A DNA stretch of 42,422 nt from NCBI GenBank assembly GCA_937944055.1, contig CALDZJ010000041.1:1-42422 (forward strand), written 5' to 3'. Made by a program: the position numbers and the translations under genes. Shown here piece after piece: positions 1 to 8,397 of the stretch; within the stretch, counting starts at the first letter, position 1; every line of letters begins with the position of its first letter. The notes under the pieces were generated by a model. It worked only from the letters and a program-made list of their open reading frames with translations, did no database searches and was not told the DNA's origin. The stretch is from an uncultured Verrucomicrobiales bacterium. Lineage in GTDB: Bacteria; Verrucomicrobiota; Verrucomicrobiia; Verrucomicrobiales; Akkermansiaceae.

Positions 1-3000
1 CGGAATACGATCGATACTCTTCCAAAGAAACGACGTAGGATCTATCGTTGACGTTTCCATTGATCTGCATCCAAGGCCAACTTTCCGAGGGAGCAGTGAT
101 CGGAGTTTGCAACAGGTTGACTATACCGGACGAAGCTCCAAAAGCATCCGGACTGGCGCGAGTGACAATGTTAAAACTGTCTTCATTCGCTTGCGAACCG
201 GGTCCGCTCCGAATTCCTAAAACTTCTCCTCGGTCGTTAATACGGGTCCAGTTGATGCTCTCTCCGGCAGCCAACTGGTCACCGAAATCATTATAGTCAG
301 AGCTAATCGTCACCCCATCCCAAGGCTCGGAGTTATTTAGAACTCCAACGGTGTAGCTTCCATCAAATTTTTGCCAACGGGCCAAAATCCAGTATCCATT
401 TTCCGAAATATCAATGATACTCTGATAACCATCGCCAACATCATAAAGAAGAGGGCGAGGTTTTTGGTTGGGGTAATCGGTCTCCCAGAGCACGATTCGT
501 CTGCGATAATTCGGGGTGTAACTATACCCAATGATAAAACCATTTTCGGTCAGTTTGATCGCGGAGGCTTGCTTTCCGACAGTCAGAGGCTGGAAATGAG
601 TGAGGGTTGGCGGGCCTCCCGCCGATCCAGGAGATACAATCACAGGGCGCCTTAGTAGGTCAGATGCGTTTAGATTGATTAAGTAGGAGTCTTGGTCGGG
701 AACTTTACTTACTAAGGTTGCACTTTGGGATGGGAGAGCCGGAAGCTCAAGATGAGACATTTGATAGAGTCCTGTAGGAACGGTTCCGATCTCATACTCG
801 CGAAGGTTGCTGACCCGATCACGATCTGGATCTTGGTTAGCATTTGAGGGGTCACGAGCGTCCAGCCCCCACTCGACTTCCCAAGAATCAGGCATGCCGT
901 CAGCATCAGTATCGGCAAGGACGGGATCAGTATTATGTTTAAACTCATCACGATTACTTAGCCCATCTCCATCAAAATCTAAAATTCCATCATCTTGACT
1001 AAAAGGGTCAAATCCGAAGCTGTTTTCATAGCGATCAGGAATGCCGTCAGCATCAGTATCGGTCACAGGTTGAAGAACGAAGCTCGTATAGACGTCATCA
1101 ACAATACCATGAGCTAAGATTTCTCCTCGCTCATTAATTTTAGACACATAGGTGTGAAAGATCTCTTTCTCAGGACTGTTGATAATGTCATCCAAAGCAT
1201 AGAAGCTTGATAAACCCCGCCAAATCCCATCGGTCGAGGTGTCGCCATCTTTAACGAAGCCTAAAACTTCGCCTTGGTCATTAAGCGATCTCACCTCACT
1301 CGACAACCCCGCTGGTGTTGCTAGAAAGTCAAAGGTGACGTCTCCGCTGTCTGTATTGAAACGAGAAAGGAAGGCTCGGTTCACAAGCTCTCCAGTGCTT
1401 TGATCGAGCACCCGAGTGTGGCCCGCAAAAATTCCCGAAGGACTCATTGCTCGAACATAGGCCTCACTTCCCCCATCTGGACGACCGACATTACGATATC
1501 CTTGACTTGGACTCCAGGTGAAGAGATGGGCCTTGGTGCCAGATGGTCTCATTGTCCCAGCTACCGTGACGTCGCTCTTTTGGCTCATATAAGTCTGCGT
1601 GGAAATACTCCCTGGTAAATAGGTGTCTAAAACCCACGTGCCAGATGTAGTCTTTTTGAAAATTGCGCTTTCCGAAGCATGTCCGACGTTTCGAACGGGT
1701 GCCAGAAGGTAACCTGATGGATGGATTGTAAAATTCCCCCAACCCAAAGCCTTGAGATTTCCTAGGGAAACTGGTCGAGTTGTTCCTAACTGGCGATCAT
1801 GAACAAAAATTTGATGAATAGAATTGATCTGGCGTGTTCCACAGACAAAACGTCCATCGTTAGAAATCGCCTGAATCGATCCACTGGTCAGCCCAAAGGA
1901 ATCGAAACGGTGAACGCCCTGAGCATCCCAGTAAGCTGGGATTCTCACGTGAGAGGTGGAAGATCTCCGCAAACTCCCTCCAAATACCCCAGAGGCATGT
2001 GCGCGAAGACTGGCTGGCCATTCACCATACTGAGTAGTGCTATGACGCGTAAGGCTTTCGGCCTTCACTGAGCCGGGAGTCAAATCTTGAGGGGTCCATT
2101 GAAACACTTCACTCTCCGAAGGCCCTGCGACAAAGGTCCCAAAGTATCCTGTTTCATCATCAGCCATGAGAGAGAGTGAGCCTCCAGCATTTTGGTAGTG
2201 ATCTGGAAGTGACAAAACCTGAAAGGCAGGAGCGCCTTGCGGATCGGTCCCGAGCTTAAACTCTTCTAAATTCGTAAAGCCATCTCGATCAGGATCGTAA
2301 GCGGCATCCGCTGGATCTTCCCAATTCAGCCCGTGATGCACTTCCCACACATTAGGCATGCCGTCGCCATCAGTATCGATACCGGGACGGAGGTCAGGCA
2401 CTTGACCTGTGGTCGCGGAAGGAACTTCGGCCACGGTAGGGTTCCGCTTCAGCCTAAATTCGGCTAAATTGGTATAACCATCGCCGTCCTCATCTTGATT
2501 GGCGTCTAGAGCCGAATTGGGGTTAAAACCATAGTAGTTTTCCCAATCATCAGAAAGACCATCGGCATCAGCATCTTGATCAAGTCGCAGGAGAAAAGGT
2601 TGCCGACTATATCCTCGATACCCTAAAATCACACCATTGTCGTTGATCCTCGCATAATTTGGGGCTTGCGTAGACGCAGAATTATCATGGAAAGAGGATA
2701 CAGGGGCAATCTGTCCCCCACTTGAGAAACGGTAACTACTGCTCAGGGTGTAAGAGCCACCCACGGATGTTCTGACCGAGAAAAGAAGCTGGGGGCGATT
2801 ATTGAGCCCAAGAAGTTGAACCCGCTTATCGTCAACTTGGCGGAACGAGTGGAAGTCCCCATCAAAGAAATAAGAATCGATGATGGGATTCCAAGCAGGC
2901 CCCTCCACTTCGTAATCACAGCCAAATTCGCCAAAGTCATTCATCTGAGCGGTGAAAAGAGAGACTGCGGTATCTTCATCAAAGAGATTCGGATAGGAAG

Positions 3001-4037
3001 AGGCGAGAGAGGTATCAAAATCAGATAATCCCGGTAAGCGAAGAAATGCTTTAGGCGTGCCATCTGCTGGACTCAGGTAAACGCCGAGCATTTCCCGATA
3101 GTTATTGAGACAAAGGAGGCGCGGTTGGTCGAGGTCACTCGCCAATTCAGTGATGGTTTCACCATTTGCACTCACGACAGCTGAGACAATGGGGGCAGAT
3201 GAAACTGATTGTAAAAGAACATCACCCAGATCATTAATACGATAGCCTAAGACAACTCCAGTCATCGAGCTAGGAGGCGCAATCTCTTGAAAGCCGTCTT
3301 TCGCAGACCATCGAAAGGCTCTTTGGAGACCATCGAAAGGCTCTTTGGAGACCCCCTCCGGGAGGAATATACCCTCCAACAACTTCACCATATTCATTCA
3401 CATCCCAGAGATTGAGGGACGAACCAGAAGGCTTGGCGATTTCCACGGGGCCAGTATCCCGATGCCAGAGAATCCCTGATCGCCCCGAACCGAAGGATGT
3501 GTTTTTTAGCGCACCACTAAGCAGAATATAACCCGAAGCGGTGAATTTTAGATATTGTCGAGACCCTGCTTTTAACACGCCACCTAAGTCGAGCCCCTCT
3601 TCTACCCAAACTCCCAGAGGAGATGTCCCATGCTGGAATTCCTGAAGAGCGGTCAGGCCGTCAAAATCAAAATCCGAGGAAGCATCGGTCGGATCATTGG
3701 GATCGAGAGAATGAGAAAGCTCCCACGTATTAGGAATTCCATCGCCATCAGTATCACTGCTCGTGCTATTGAGCGCTTCCGCAGTCATAACCCCGTCTTG
3801 CTTTCTCTGAGACTCGACTGTTTCCGACTGCGAAATTGTTGGGGGAATCTGAACCTCCTCTTTATCCAACGAACTCAACATCCAAGCCAAAAGGCCACCG
3901 CCAAGAATCCCAAACAGAAAATAATTTGTAAGGCGAATTACAGGATTTTTCCGAAGCATTCTCTTGAGATAGCAGATCAAATCTTTGTGGAAACAAAAAT
4001 CATACAATCTCATTTCTAATTTCTCGTAAAAAGCCAT
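1..4037 (-). pseudogene. giant HAF-repeat / thrombospondin type 3 repeat surface protein, frameshifted and 3'-truncated by the window edge
   Basis: Read on the minus strand, one frame is open from 4037 down to a TAG at 3270-3272 (255 residues). A second frame is open from about 3340 to position 1 without a stop. The two join if one copy of a 22-bp tandem duplication (3305-3353) is removed, giving about 1,338 codons in view. The N-terminus has a membrane segment (NYFLFGILGGGLLAWML), so the protein is exported or anchored. Five calcium-binding TSP3-like motifs are visible, such as DTDGDGIPNTWE, DTDGDGMPNVWE and DTDADGMPDSWE. Between them are many INDxGEVLG-type segments followed by AFRW-like ends, which match the HAF extracellular repeat family. 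The start is uncertain: Met 27 (3959) places the hydrophobic segment at the N-terminus better than Met 1. The 3' end lies outside the window. The first 4 kb is visibly less GC-rich than the rest. No enzymatic role is evident. Confidence 0.85.
3305..3353. repeat. 22-bp tandem duplication causing a frameshift
   Basis: Two perfect 22-bp copies stand at 3305-3326 and 3327-3348, followed by 5 bp of a third. 22 is not a multiple of three, and the reading frames on the two sides differ by exactly the shift one extra copy would cause. Removing one copy makes the surrounding protein continuous (…LQRAFRWS joined to AKDGFQEI…). It may be a recent slippage mutation, a reversible on/off switch or an assembly artefact. 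Confidence 0.95.
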
Positions 4038-4061
4038 GATTCATTGATCTATCAATGAATC
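4038..4061. promoter_or_regulatory. perfect 24-bp inverted repeat upstream of the giant repeat protein
   Basis: The 11-nt arm GATTCATTGAT is followed by CT and its exact reverse complement. It abuts the ATG at 4035-4037 and lies about 79 bp upstream of the alternative start at 3959. There is no T-run, so it is not a typical terminator. It could be an operator or a leader hairpin hiding the start region. This is the only perfect palindrome of this size noticed in the window. Confidence 0.6.
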
Positions 4062-4410
4062 GAACGACGAAAAAATGTCGATCACCAAGCCTAAACCCGG
4101 CATCATTTTTTCTCCATAACCTAGGAAGGTGCATCGCTACTTAACACGACCATTCTCAATACAAATAATCTCGGTAAAATCAGAAGCGCCAGAAAAGACC
4201 TTTCGAGCGAACGAGTCGATTCTTTTTGAATGAGAAGCTTGCGAAGAAAAAACTGCCTCGCGCTTCACCGCCCTGAAATAACTTCTCCTGCTGTTCATCA
4301 GCTTCAGGCCACTTTGGAGGCCAGATAAAAGGCCAACATTATTCTTAGACGTTTTCGGCATTGCCTCGCCCTGAGAAGACAGGCATTCTCCGGCGACACC
4401 TTGCCCCTCC
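4062..4410. other. intergenic region between divergent genes
   Basis: This 349-bp stretch separates the giant minus-strand gene from the plus-strand lipoprotein. Apart from a weak small ORF listed separately, it shows an A-run near 4071 and a T-run near 4108 that could pair. No tRNA, repeat element or convincing promoter was recognised. Confidence 0.5.
4137..4361 (-). CDS. possible small hypothetical protein (74 aa)
   Basis: A minus-strand frame begins MPKTSKNNVGLLSGLQ and ends IICIENGRVK. An upstream in-frame start would lengthen it to 4445, overlapping the lipoprotein gene on the other strand. It is basic, has no signal peptide and matches no family I know. A GAGG lies only 2 nt before the ATG, too close to be a good ribosome site. 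It is listed because it sits in an otherwise empty region; it may well be a chance ORF. Confidence 0.2.
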   Translation of the reverse strand: MPKTSKNNVGLLSGLQSGLKLMNSRRSYFRAVKREAVFSSQASHSKRIDSFARKVFSGASDFTEIICIENGRVK

Positions 4411-4791
4411 GTGAAACTTTTTATCAGTCTGATCTCCCCATTCATCTTGCTGTCTTGTTCTGACTTGACGCCTGAGGGTGAAGAAGCGCCCGCCCCCGCG
4501 CCACCACCTCCTGAATCTGTCTCTCAGACTCCCAAGCCTAGCCCCGCCCCTGCTCCAGCTTCTAAGGTCATTCCCGAGTCTTCGCCCACCCCTGTCTCGA
4601 CCAGTTCCACCCGACCTGGCCCTGAAAACCCCCTCGGGTTTTTAGACCCTGACACCACGGGAGAGCTCATGACTGAAGCGAAGAAAAAGACCCTCACGAG
4701 CGCGAACTCGCAACTCGCCCCTCCTCCGGAAGTCGAGGGTGACAGCGCGATCGAGATACCTGCTCCTAAGCTCCCTGAGATTAAAGATTAA
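4411..4791 (+). CDS. proline-rich lipoprotein (126 aa)
   Basis: The GTG start gives MKLFISLISPFILLSCSDL, a short signal peptide ending in a lipobox with Cys16 as the probable lipidated residue. The mature part is dominated by Pro, Ala, Ser and Glu (runs such as PAPAPPPPES), as expected for an unfolded envelope linker. It ends PKLPEIKD. The stop lies only 9 nt before the RNA methyltransferase gene, so the two are probably co-transcribed, although no functional link is obvious. No family assignment is possible. Confidence 0.7.
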   Translation: MKLFISLISPFILLSCSDLTPEGEEAPAPAPPPPESVSQTPKPSPAPAPASKVIPESSPTPVSTSSTRPGPENPLGFLDPDTTGELMTEAKKKTLTSANSQLAPPPEVEGDSAIEIPAPKLPEIKD

Positions 4792-4800
4792 GTCCAGATC

Positions 4801-6018
4801 ATGCCTCAAGAACGCCCCCGCAAATTCAAAGCGGAACCCTATGAATGGCACGAGATCGTAGAACTCGAGATCGTGGCCCTCTCCAATCTCGGAGCCGGCA
4901 TTGCAAAACCAGAAGGCTGGGTCGTCTTCGTCCCCTTCACTCTTCCGGGTGAAAAAATCCGCGCCAGAGTCTGGCGAAATGAAGCGAACTGCTCCCACGC
5001 CGATCTTGTCGAAATCCTCACGCCCTCGCCCGATCGCATCGAGCCAAAGTGCCCTCACTTTGCGACCTGTGGTGGTTGCCAATATCAGCACCTCCCCTAC
5101 GAGAAGCAGTTGGATTGGAAAACCCGCCAAGTGGGCGAGCTGCTCACTCACATGGTCGGGGTGGAAGCGGAGGTCAGCCCCACCATTCCTTCTCCCAGGG
5201 AGTGGGGATATCGCTCGAAGATCACGCCCCACTTCCAGCGCCCAAAGCCGGGCGAGGACTTCCCCATCGGCTTCCTTGAGTTTAACCGCCGCCACCGGCT
5301 CGTCGATGTTTACCATTGCCCCATCGCAATGGATGTCATTAATGCGAACCTTCAGCCAATCCGTGATGATGTCCGCAAACGCGCCGCCGAATATAAGAAA
5401 GGGGCCACCCTTCTTCTGCGCGCCACTGGGAACCGAGTCGAAACCAATCACCGCGCCCCCGTTTCTGAAAAAGTAGGACCTCTCACTTTCAACTTCCTCG
5501 CGGGAGATTTCTTTCAAAACAACCCCTTCATCCTCGAGGCCTTTACTGAGCACGCAGCCGAGCAAGCAAAGGGCCCTGAGCAGAAATATCTCCTCGATGC
5601 CTACTGCGGCTCCGGGCTCTTCGGCCTGAGCCTCGCCAAGCACTTCGACCAAGTGATCGGCATCGAGCTTTCTGAAACCTCGGCCGACTGGGCCCGTCGG
5701 AACGCGCTCACCAATGGCATTAAAAATGCTAATTTCATCGCGGCCTCAGCGGAGAATCTCTTCGCTGACATCAACTTCCCGCCGGAGCAAACCAGCGTCG
5801 TGATCGATCCTCCACGTAAGGGCTGCAGTGAGGATTTTTTAGAGCAGCTCTTCCGCTTTGCCCCCCGTAAAGTGGTTTACATCTCCTGTAATCCAGCGAC
5901 CCAAATGCGGGATTTAAAAAGCTTCATCAGTGAGGGATACCGCATCAATAGCATCCAGCCCTTCGATCTCTTCCCCCAGACGCGGCACCTTGAATGTGTC
6001 ATCTCGCTGAGCCGCTAA
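4801..6018 (+). CDS. TrmA/RlmC/RlmD-family 5-methyluridine RNA methyltransferase
   Basis: A 405-residue SAM-dependent enzyme that methylates C5 of a uridine in 23S rRNA or tRNA. An N-terminal TRAM-like RNA-binding domain (about 15-75) is followed by an iron-sulfur cluster motif, CPHFATCGGC (Cys84, Cys90, Cys93) with Cys173 as the likely fourth ligand. The SAM-binding segment is LLDAYCGSGLFGLSLA (about 264-279). The motif IDPPRKG (335-341) and the catalytic nucleophile Cys363 in YISCNPAT follow. The C-terminus keeps the family ending PQTRHLECV. Length is normal for the family. Sequence alone does not separate RlmC, RlmD and TrmA; the cluster cysteines favour an Rlm-type 23S enzyme. The gene follows a lipoprotein gene by 9 nt. 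Confidence 0.9.
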   Translation: MPQERPRKFKAEPYEWHEIVELEIVALSNLGAGIAKPEGWVVFVPFTLPGEKIRARVWRNEANCSHADLVEILTPSPDRIEPKCPHFATCGGCQYQHLPYEKQLDWKTRQVGELLTHMVGVEAEVSPTIPSPREWGYRSKITPHFQRPKPGEDFPIGFLEFNRRHRLVDVYHCPIAMDVINANLQPIRDDVRKRAAEYKKGATLLLRATGNRVETNHRAPVSEKVGPLTFNFLAGDFFQNNPFILEAFTEHAAEQAKGPEQKYLLDAYCGSGLFGLSLAKHFDQVIGIELSETSADWARRNALTNGIKNANFIAASAENLFADINFPPEQTSVVIDPPRKGCSEDFLEQLFRFAPRKVVYISCNPATQMRDLKSFISEGYRINSIQPFDLFPQTRHLECVISLSR

Positions 6019-6094
6019 TCAGCCCCCTAGGCGTGGGGAGTTGACAAATATCTGGGCATCTCTGCGCCCTCTCTTTAAGCTCGCCTTTAATCTC

Positions 6095-6925
6095 ATGAAA
6101 CTTCTGCTTTTCACCCTCCTGAGCATCCTCCCTCTCGCTTCACTCTCGGCACAAGAGCTCGGAGCCTTTGCCTCATTTACCGAGGAGGAAAGCTCCACGA
6201 GTTGGGGCTTCTTAGAATTAGAAACCTTCACGGCGACCCCAGCCACTTGGAACGAGAGCGGGGAGATTTCAGGCTCATTTGACCAAGACTCCCCAATCTC
6301 ATTCTTCGCAGATTCTATCACCTCGGATGGCGTCTTCGTGGGCGACTACACCATGGCGGGAATTGATACGCTTTCTTGCGATGTCTTTGTGGAGGATGCC
6401 CGTAATTTTAGCGGAGCGGAATTTTTCATCTTAACGAGCGAGGGAGACATCTACTTCAGCGTCACCTTCAGCATTCCCACCTCGGGCTGGTCCACCCTCA
6501 GCCATTCCATTTCAAATGATCAATGGCTGACCTTCCGCGGAGATACGAACGAGCTCATCCCCGCCATCTTTACTCCAGAATCCCTCCGTGACGTGATCGA
6601 AGTCGGCCTTAATTTCTTCGCCTCCTCCACTGAGGCCGATGGCGAAATGATCGCGATTGATAACTTTGCCCTTCTCCCCGACCTCAGCCCCCCTTCGCTC
6701 AAGATCACCCCAGGAGCCGGAGAGACCCTCGTCTCCTTCACGCAGATCACCGGCATCAGCTATGATCTCGCAATGTCCACAACCCTTCAGCCTGCGGATT
6801 GGACCGGTCTTGATCGCGATACCTCAGACCTCCGAGGTGAGGGAACTTTCGAGCTTGGCATCACCGCTCGCCCCAAGGCCTTTTTCAGAATCACCACCTG
6901 GCCACTTCTCATCGAGATCCCTTAA
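6095..6925 (+). CDS. secreted hypothetical protein (276 aa)
   Basis: The ATG at 6095 gives MKLLLFTLLSILPLASLSAQ, a clear signal peptide with probable cleavage after LSA. A longer in-frame start at 6041 (TTG) would place 18 residues before the signal peptide and is rejected. The mature part is acidic and rich in Thr, Ser and Phe, consistent with a beta-rich extracellular domain (for example DGVFVGDYTMAGIDTLSCDV). Its C-terminal third resembles the short beta-sandwich found at the end of many Verrucomicrobia exported proteins (LAMSTTLQPADWTGL…FFRIT). No catalytic motif was recognised. argG follows after 45 bp. Confidence 0.75.
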   Translation: MKLLLFTLLSILPLASLSAQELGAFASFTEEESSTSWGFLELETFTATPATWNESGEISGSFDQDSPISFFADSITSDGVFVGDYTMAGIDTLSCDVFVEDARNFSGAEFFILTSEGDIYFSVTFSIPTSGWSTLSHSISNDQWLTFRGDTNELIPAIFTPESLRDVIEVGLNFFASSTEADGEMIAIDNFALLPDLSPPSLKITPGAGETLVSFTQITGISYDLAMSTTLQPADWTGLDRDTSDLRGEGTFELGITARPKAFFRITTWPLLIEIP

Positions 6926-6970
6926 AAAAAACTTTCGCCAATTCCCCTTCTCTACCCTATCCCAAGCGCG

Positions 6971-8257
6971 ATGAAAATCGTGGTCGCATACTCGGGAGGT
7001 CTTGATACCTCCGTCCTCCTCCTCTGGCTCAAAGAAAAATACAACGCCGAAATTATCGCCTACTGTGCCGACGTCGGCCAAGCAGAGGAGCTCGATGGGC
7101 TCGAAGCCAAGGCCCTCGCTACCGGAGCCTCCAAATGCTACATCGGTGACCTCAAGGAAGAGTTCGCCGCCGACTACATCTTCCCCATGTTCCAGGCCAA
7201 TGCAGTCTATGAAGGCCGCTACCTCCTCGGAACCTCCATCGCTCGCCCTTGCATCATTAAAGGCATGCTCGAGGTCGCCCGCGCGGAAGGGGCTGACGCC
7301 ATCGCCCACGGCGCCACTGGAAAAGGAAATGATCAAGTCCGCTTCGAGCTCGCTCTCAATGCCCTCGCTCCCGATATCAAAATGATCGCCCCTTGGCGTG
7401 ATGACTCCTTCCGCGAGCAATTCCCCGGCCGAGCTGAAATGATTCAATACTGCACCGACAACGGAATCGACGTGCAAGCCTCCGCCTCCAAACCCTACTC
7501 GATGGATCGCAACCTCCTCCATATCTCCTTCGAGGCCGGTGCCCTAGAAGACACTTGGTACGATGGCACGACCGAGACGGATAAAGAAATGTATGTCCTC
7601 TCGGTCTCTCCAGAAGACGCCCCAGATGAGGCGGAATACCTACAATGCCTCTTTGAAAAAGGGAACATCATCGGGCTTAAGAATGACTCCCTCGCCAGCT
7701 ACATCTCCGAGCTTGGGGACTTCGAGGTCAAGGGTGAGCAAGACGGCTACACCCTCCTCACTCCCTACGGCGTGATGCGCGTGCTAAACCATCTAGGCGG
7801 GAGACACGGCATCGGCCGGGTGGACATCGTCGAGAACCGCTTCGTCGGCATGAAGTCCCGTGGCATCTACGAGACCCCCGGAGGCACCATCCTCCTCGCC
7901 GCCCACCAAGACCTAGAGACCCTCACGATCGACCGTGACGCCCAGCACCTCCGTGATGGCCTCATCCCAGACTACGCCAAACTCGTCTACAACGGCTTCT
8001 GGTTCGCCCCCGAGCGCAACGCCCTCCAAGCCCTCGTCACCGAGACTCAAAAAACCGTGAACGGCGAAGTCCGCCTGAAACTTTATAAAGGCAACATCAT
8101 GAACGCCGGACGCCGCTCCCCGAACAGCCTCTACGATGAGGACATTGCCACCATGGAAGGCGGCCAAGAAGAAGCCTACAACCAGAACGACGCCAGCGGC
8201 TTCATCGCCCTAAACGGCCTCCGCCTGAAGCAGTTCGCCCGCGTCAATCACAAGTAA
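6971..8257 (+). CDS. argG: argininosuccinate synthase
   Basis: A 428-residue enzyme joining citrulline and aspartate with ATP to give argininosuccinate, the penultimate step of arginine synthesis in the cytoplasm. The N-type ATP pyrophosphatase loop YSGGLDTSV is at residues 8-16. Further family landmarks are GTSIARPCI (about 87-95), [14 protein letters not shown] (about 114-127) and SYSM-like [11 protein letters not shown]. Length is slightly above the usual 400-445 range midpoint. No other arg gene is adjacent. The stop is followed after 2 nt by a palindromic element and then a strong terminator, so the transcript ends here. Confidence 0.97.
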   Translation: MKIVVAYSGGLDTSVLLLWLKEKYNAEIIAYCADVGQAEELDGLEAKALATGASKCYIGDLKEEFAADYIFPMFQANAVYEGRYLLGTSIARPCIIKGMLEVARAEGADAIAHGATGKGNDQVRFELALNALAPDIKMIAPWRDDSFREQFPGRAEMIQYCTDNGIDVQASASKPYSMDRNLLHISFEAGALEDTWYDGTTETDKEMYVLSVSPEDAPDEAEYLQCLFEKGNIIGLKNDSLASYISELGDFEVKGEQDGYTLLTPYGVMRVLNHLGGRHGIGRVDIVENRFVGMKSRGIYETPGGTILLAAHQDLETLTIDRDAQHLRDGLIPDYAKLVYNGFWFAPERNALQALVTETQKTVNGEVRLKLYKGNIMNAGRRSPNSLYDEDIATMEGGQEEAYNQNDASGFIALNGLRLKQFARVNHK

Positions 8258-8259
8258 AC

Positions 8260-8286
8260 GTGGCGGAGACCTCCGGTCTCCAAGCC
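8260..8286 (+). repeat. 27-nt palindromic (REP-like) element, copy A
   Basis: The foot GTGGC, arm GGAGACC, loop TCC, arm GGTCTCC and foot AAGCC follow the argG stop codon after 2 nt. It is identical over 27 nt to the copy at 37687 inside uvrA. As it lies in the argG 3' untranslated region just before the terminator, it would form an extra hairpin in the mRNA. Confidence 0.85.
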
Positions 8287-8298
8287 AAGCCTCAAGCA

Positions 8299-8333
8299 AA
8301 AAACCGGAACCTGAGAGGGTTCCGGTTTTTTAT
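8299..8333 (+). terminator. Rho-independent terminator of argG
   Basis: A perfect 13-bp stem (AAAAACCGGAACC paired with GGTTCCGGTTTTT) encloses the loop TGAGAG and ends in a T-run. It separates argG from the efflux pump gene. Confidence 0.95.
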
Positions 8334-8361
8334 TCTTCTTCTCAAATTCCCAAGAATGAAC

Positions 8362-8389
8362 AGGACAGCTTCAAATCCTCCGTTATAAT
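8362..8389 (+). promoter_or_regulatory. promoter of the RND transporter gene
   Basis: A consensus -10 box TATAAT (8384-8389) stands 16 nt after a -35-like AGGACA (8362-8367). The -10 ends only 8 nt before the ATG at 8398, so transcription would begin at or next to the start codon and give a leaderless mRNA. Confidence 0.6.
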
Positions 8390-8397
8390 CCGCACAG

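Noticed and set aside
1-4037. Reading the region as several small plus-strand genes
   Set aside because: Plus-strand frames here are short and unlike proteins, while the minus strand gives a continuous repeat protein once the 22-bp duplication is allowed for.
4642-5652. 336-residue minus-strand frame
   Set aside because: It lies antisense to the RNA methyltransferase, which has all family motifs; it is a frame left open by GC-rich codon use.
6041-6094. TTG start for the secreted protein, also a TTGACA -35-like box
   Set aside because: It would put 18 residues before a clear signal peptide, and no -10 box is found at the right distance for a promoter.
6824-7522. 232-residue minus-strand frame
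   Set aside because: Antisense to argG and its upstream gene, with no recognisable domain.
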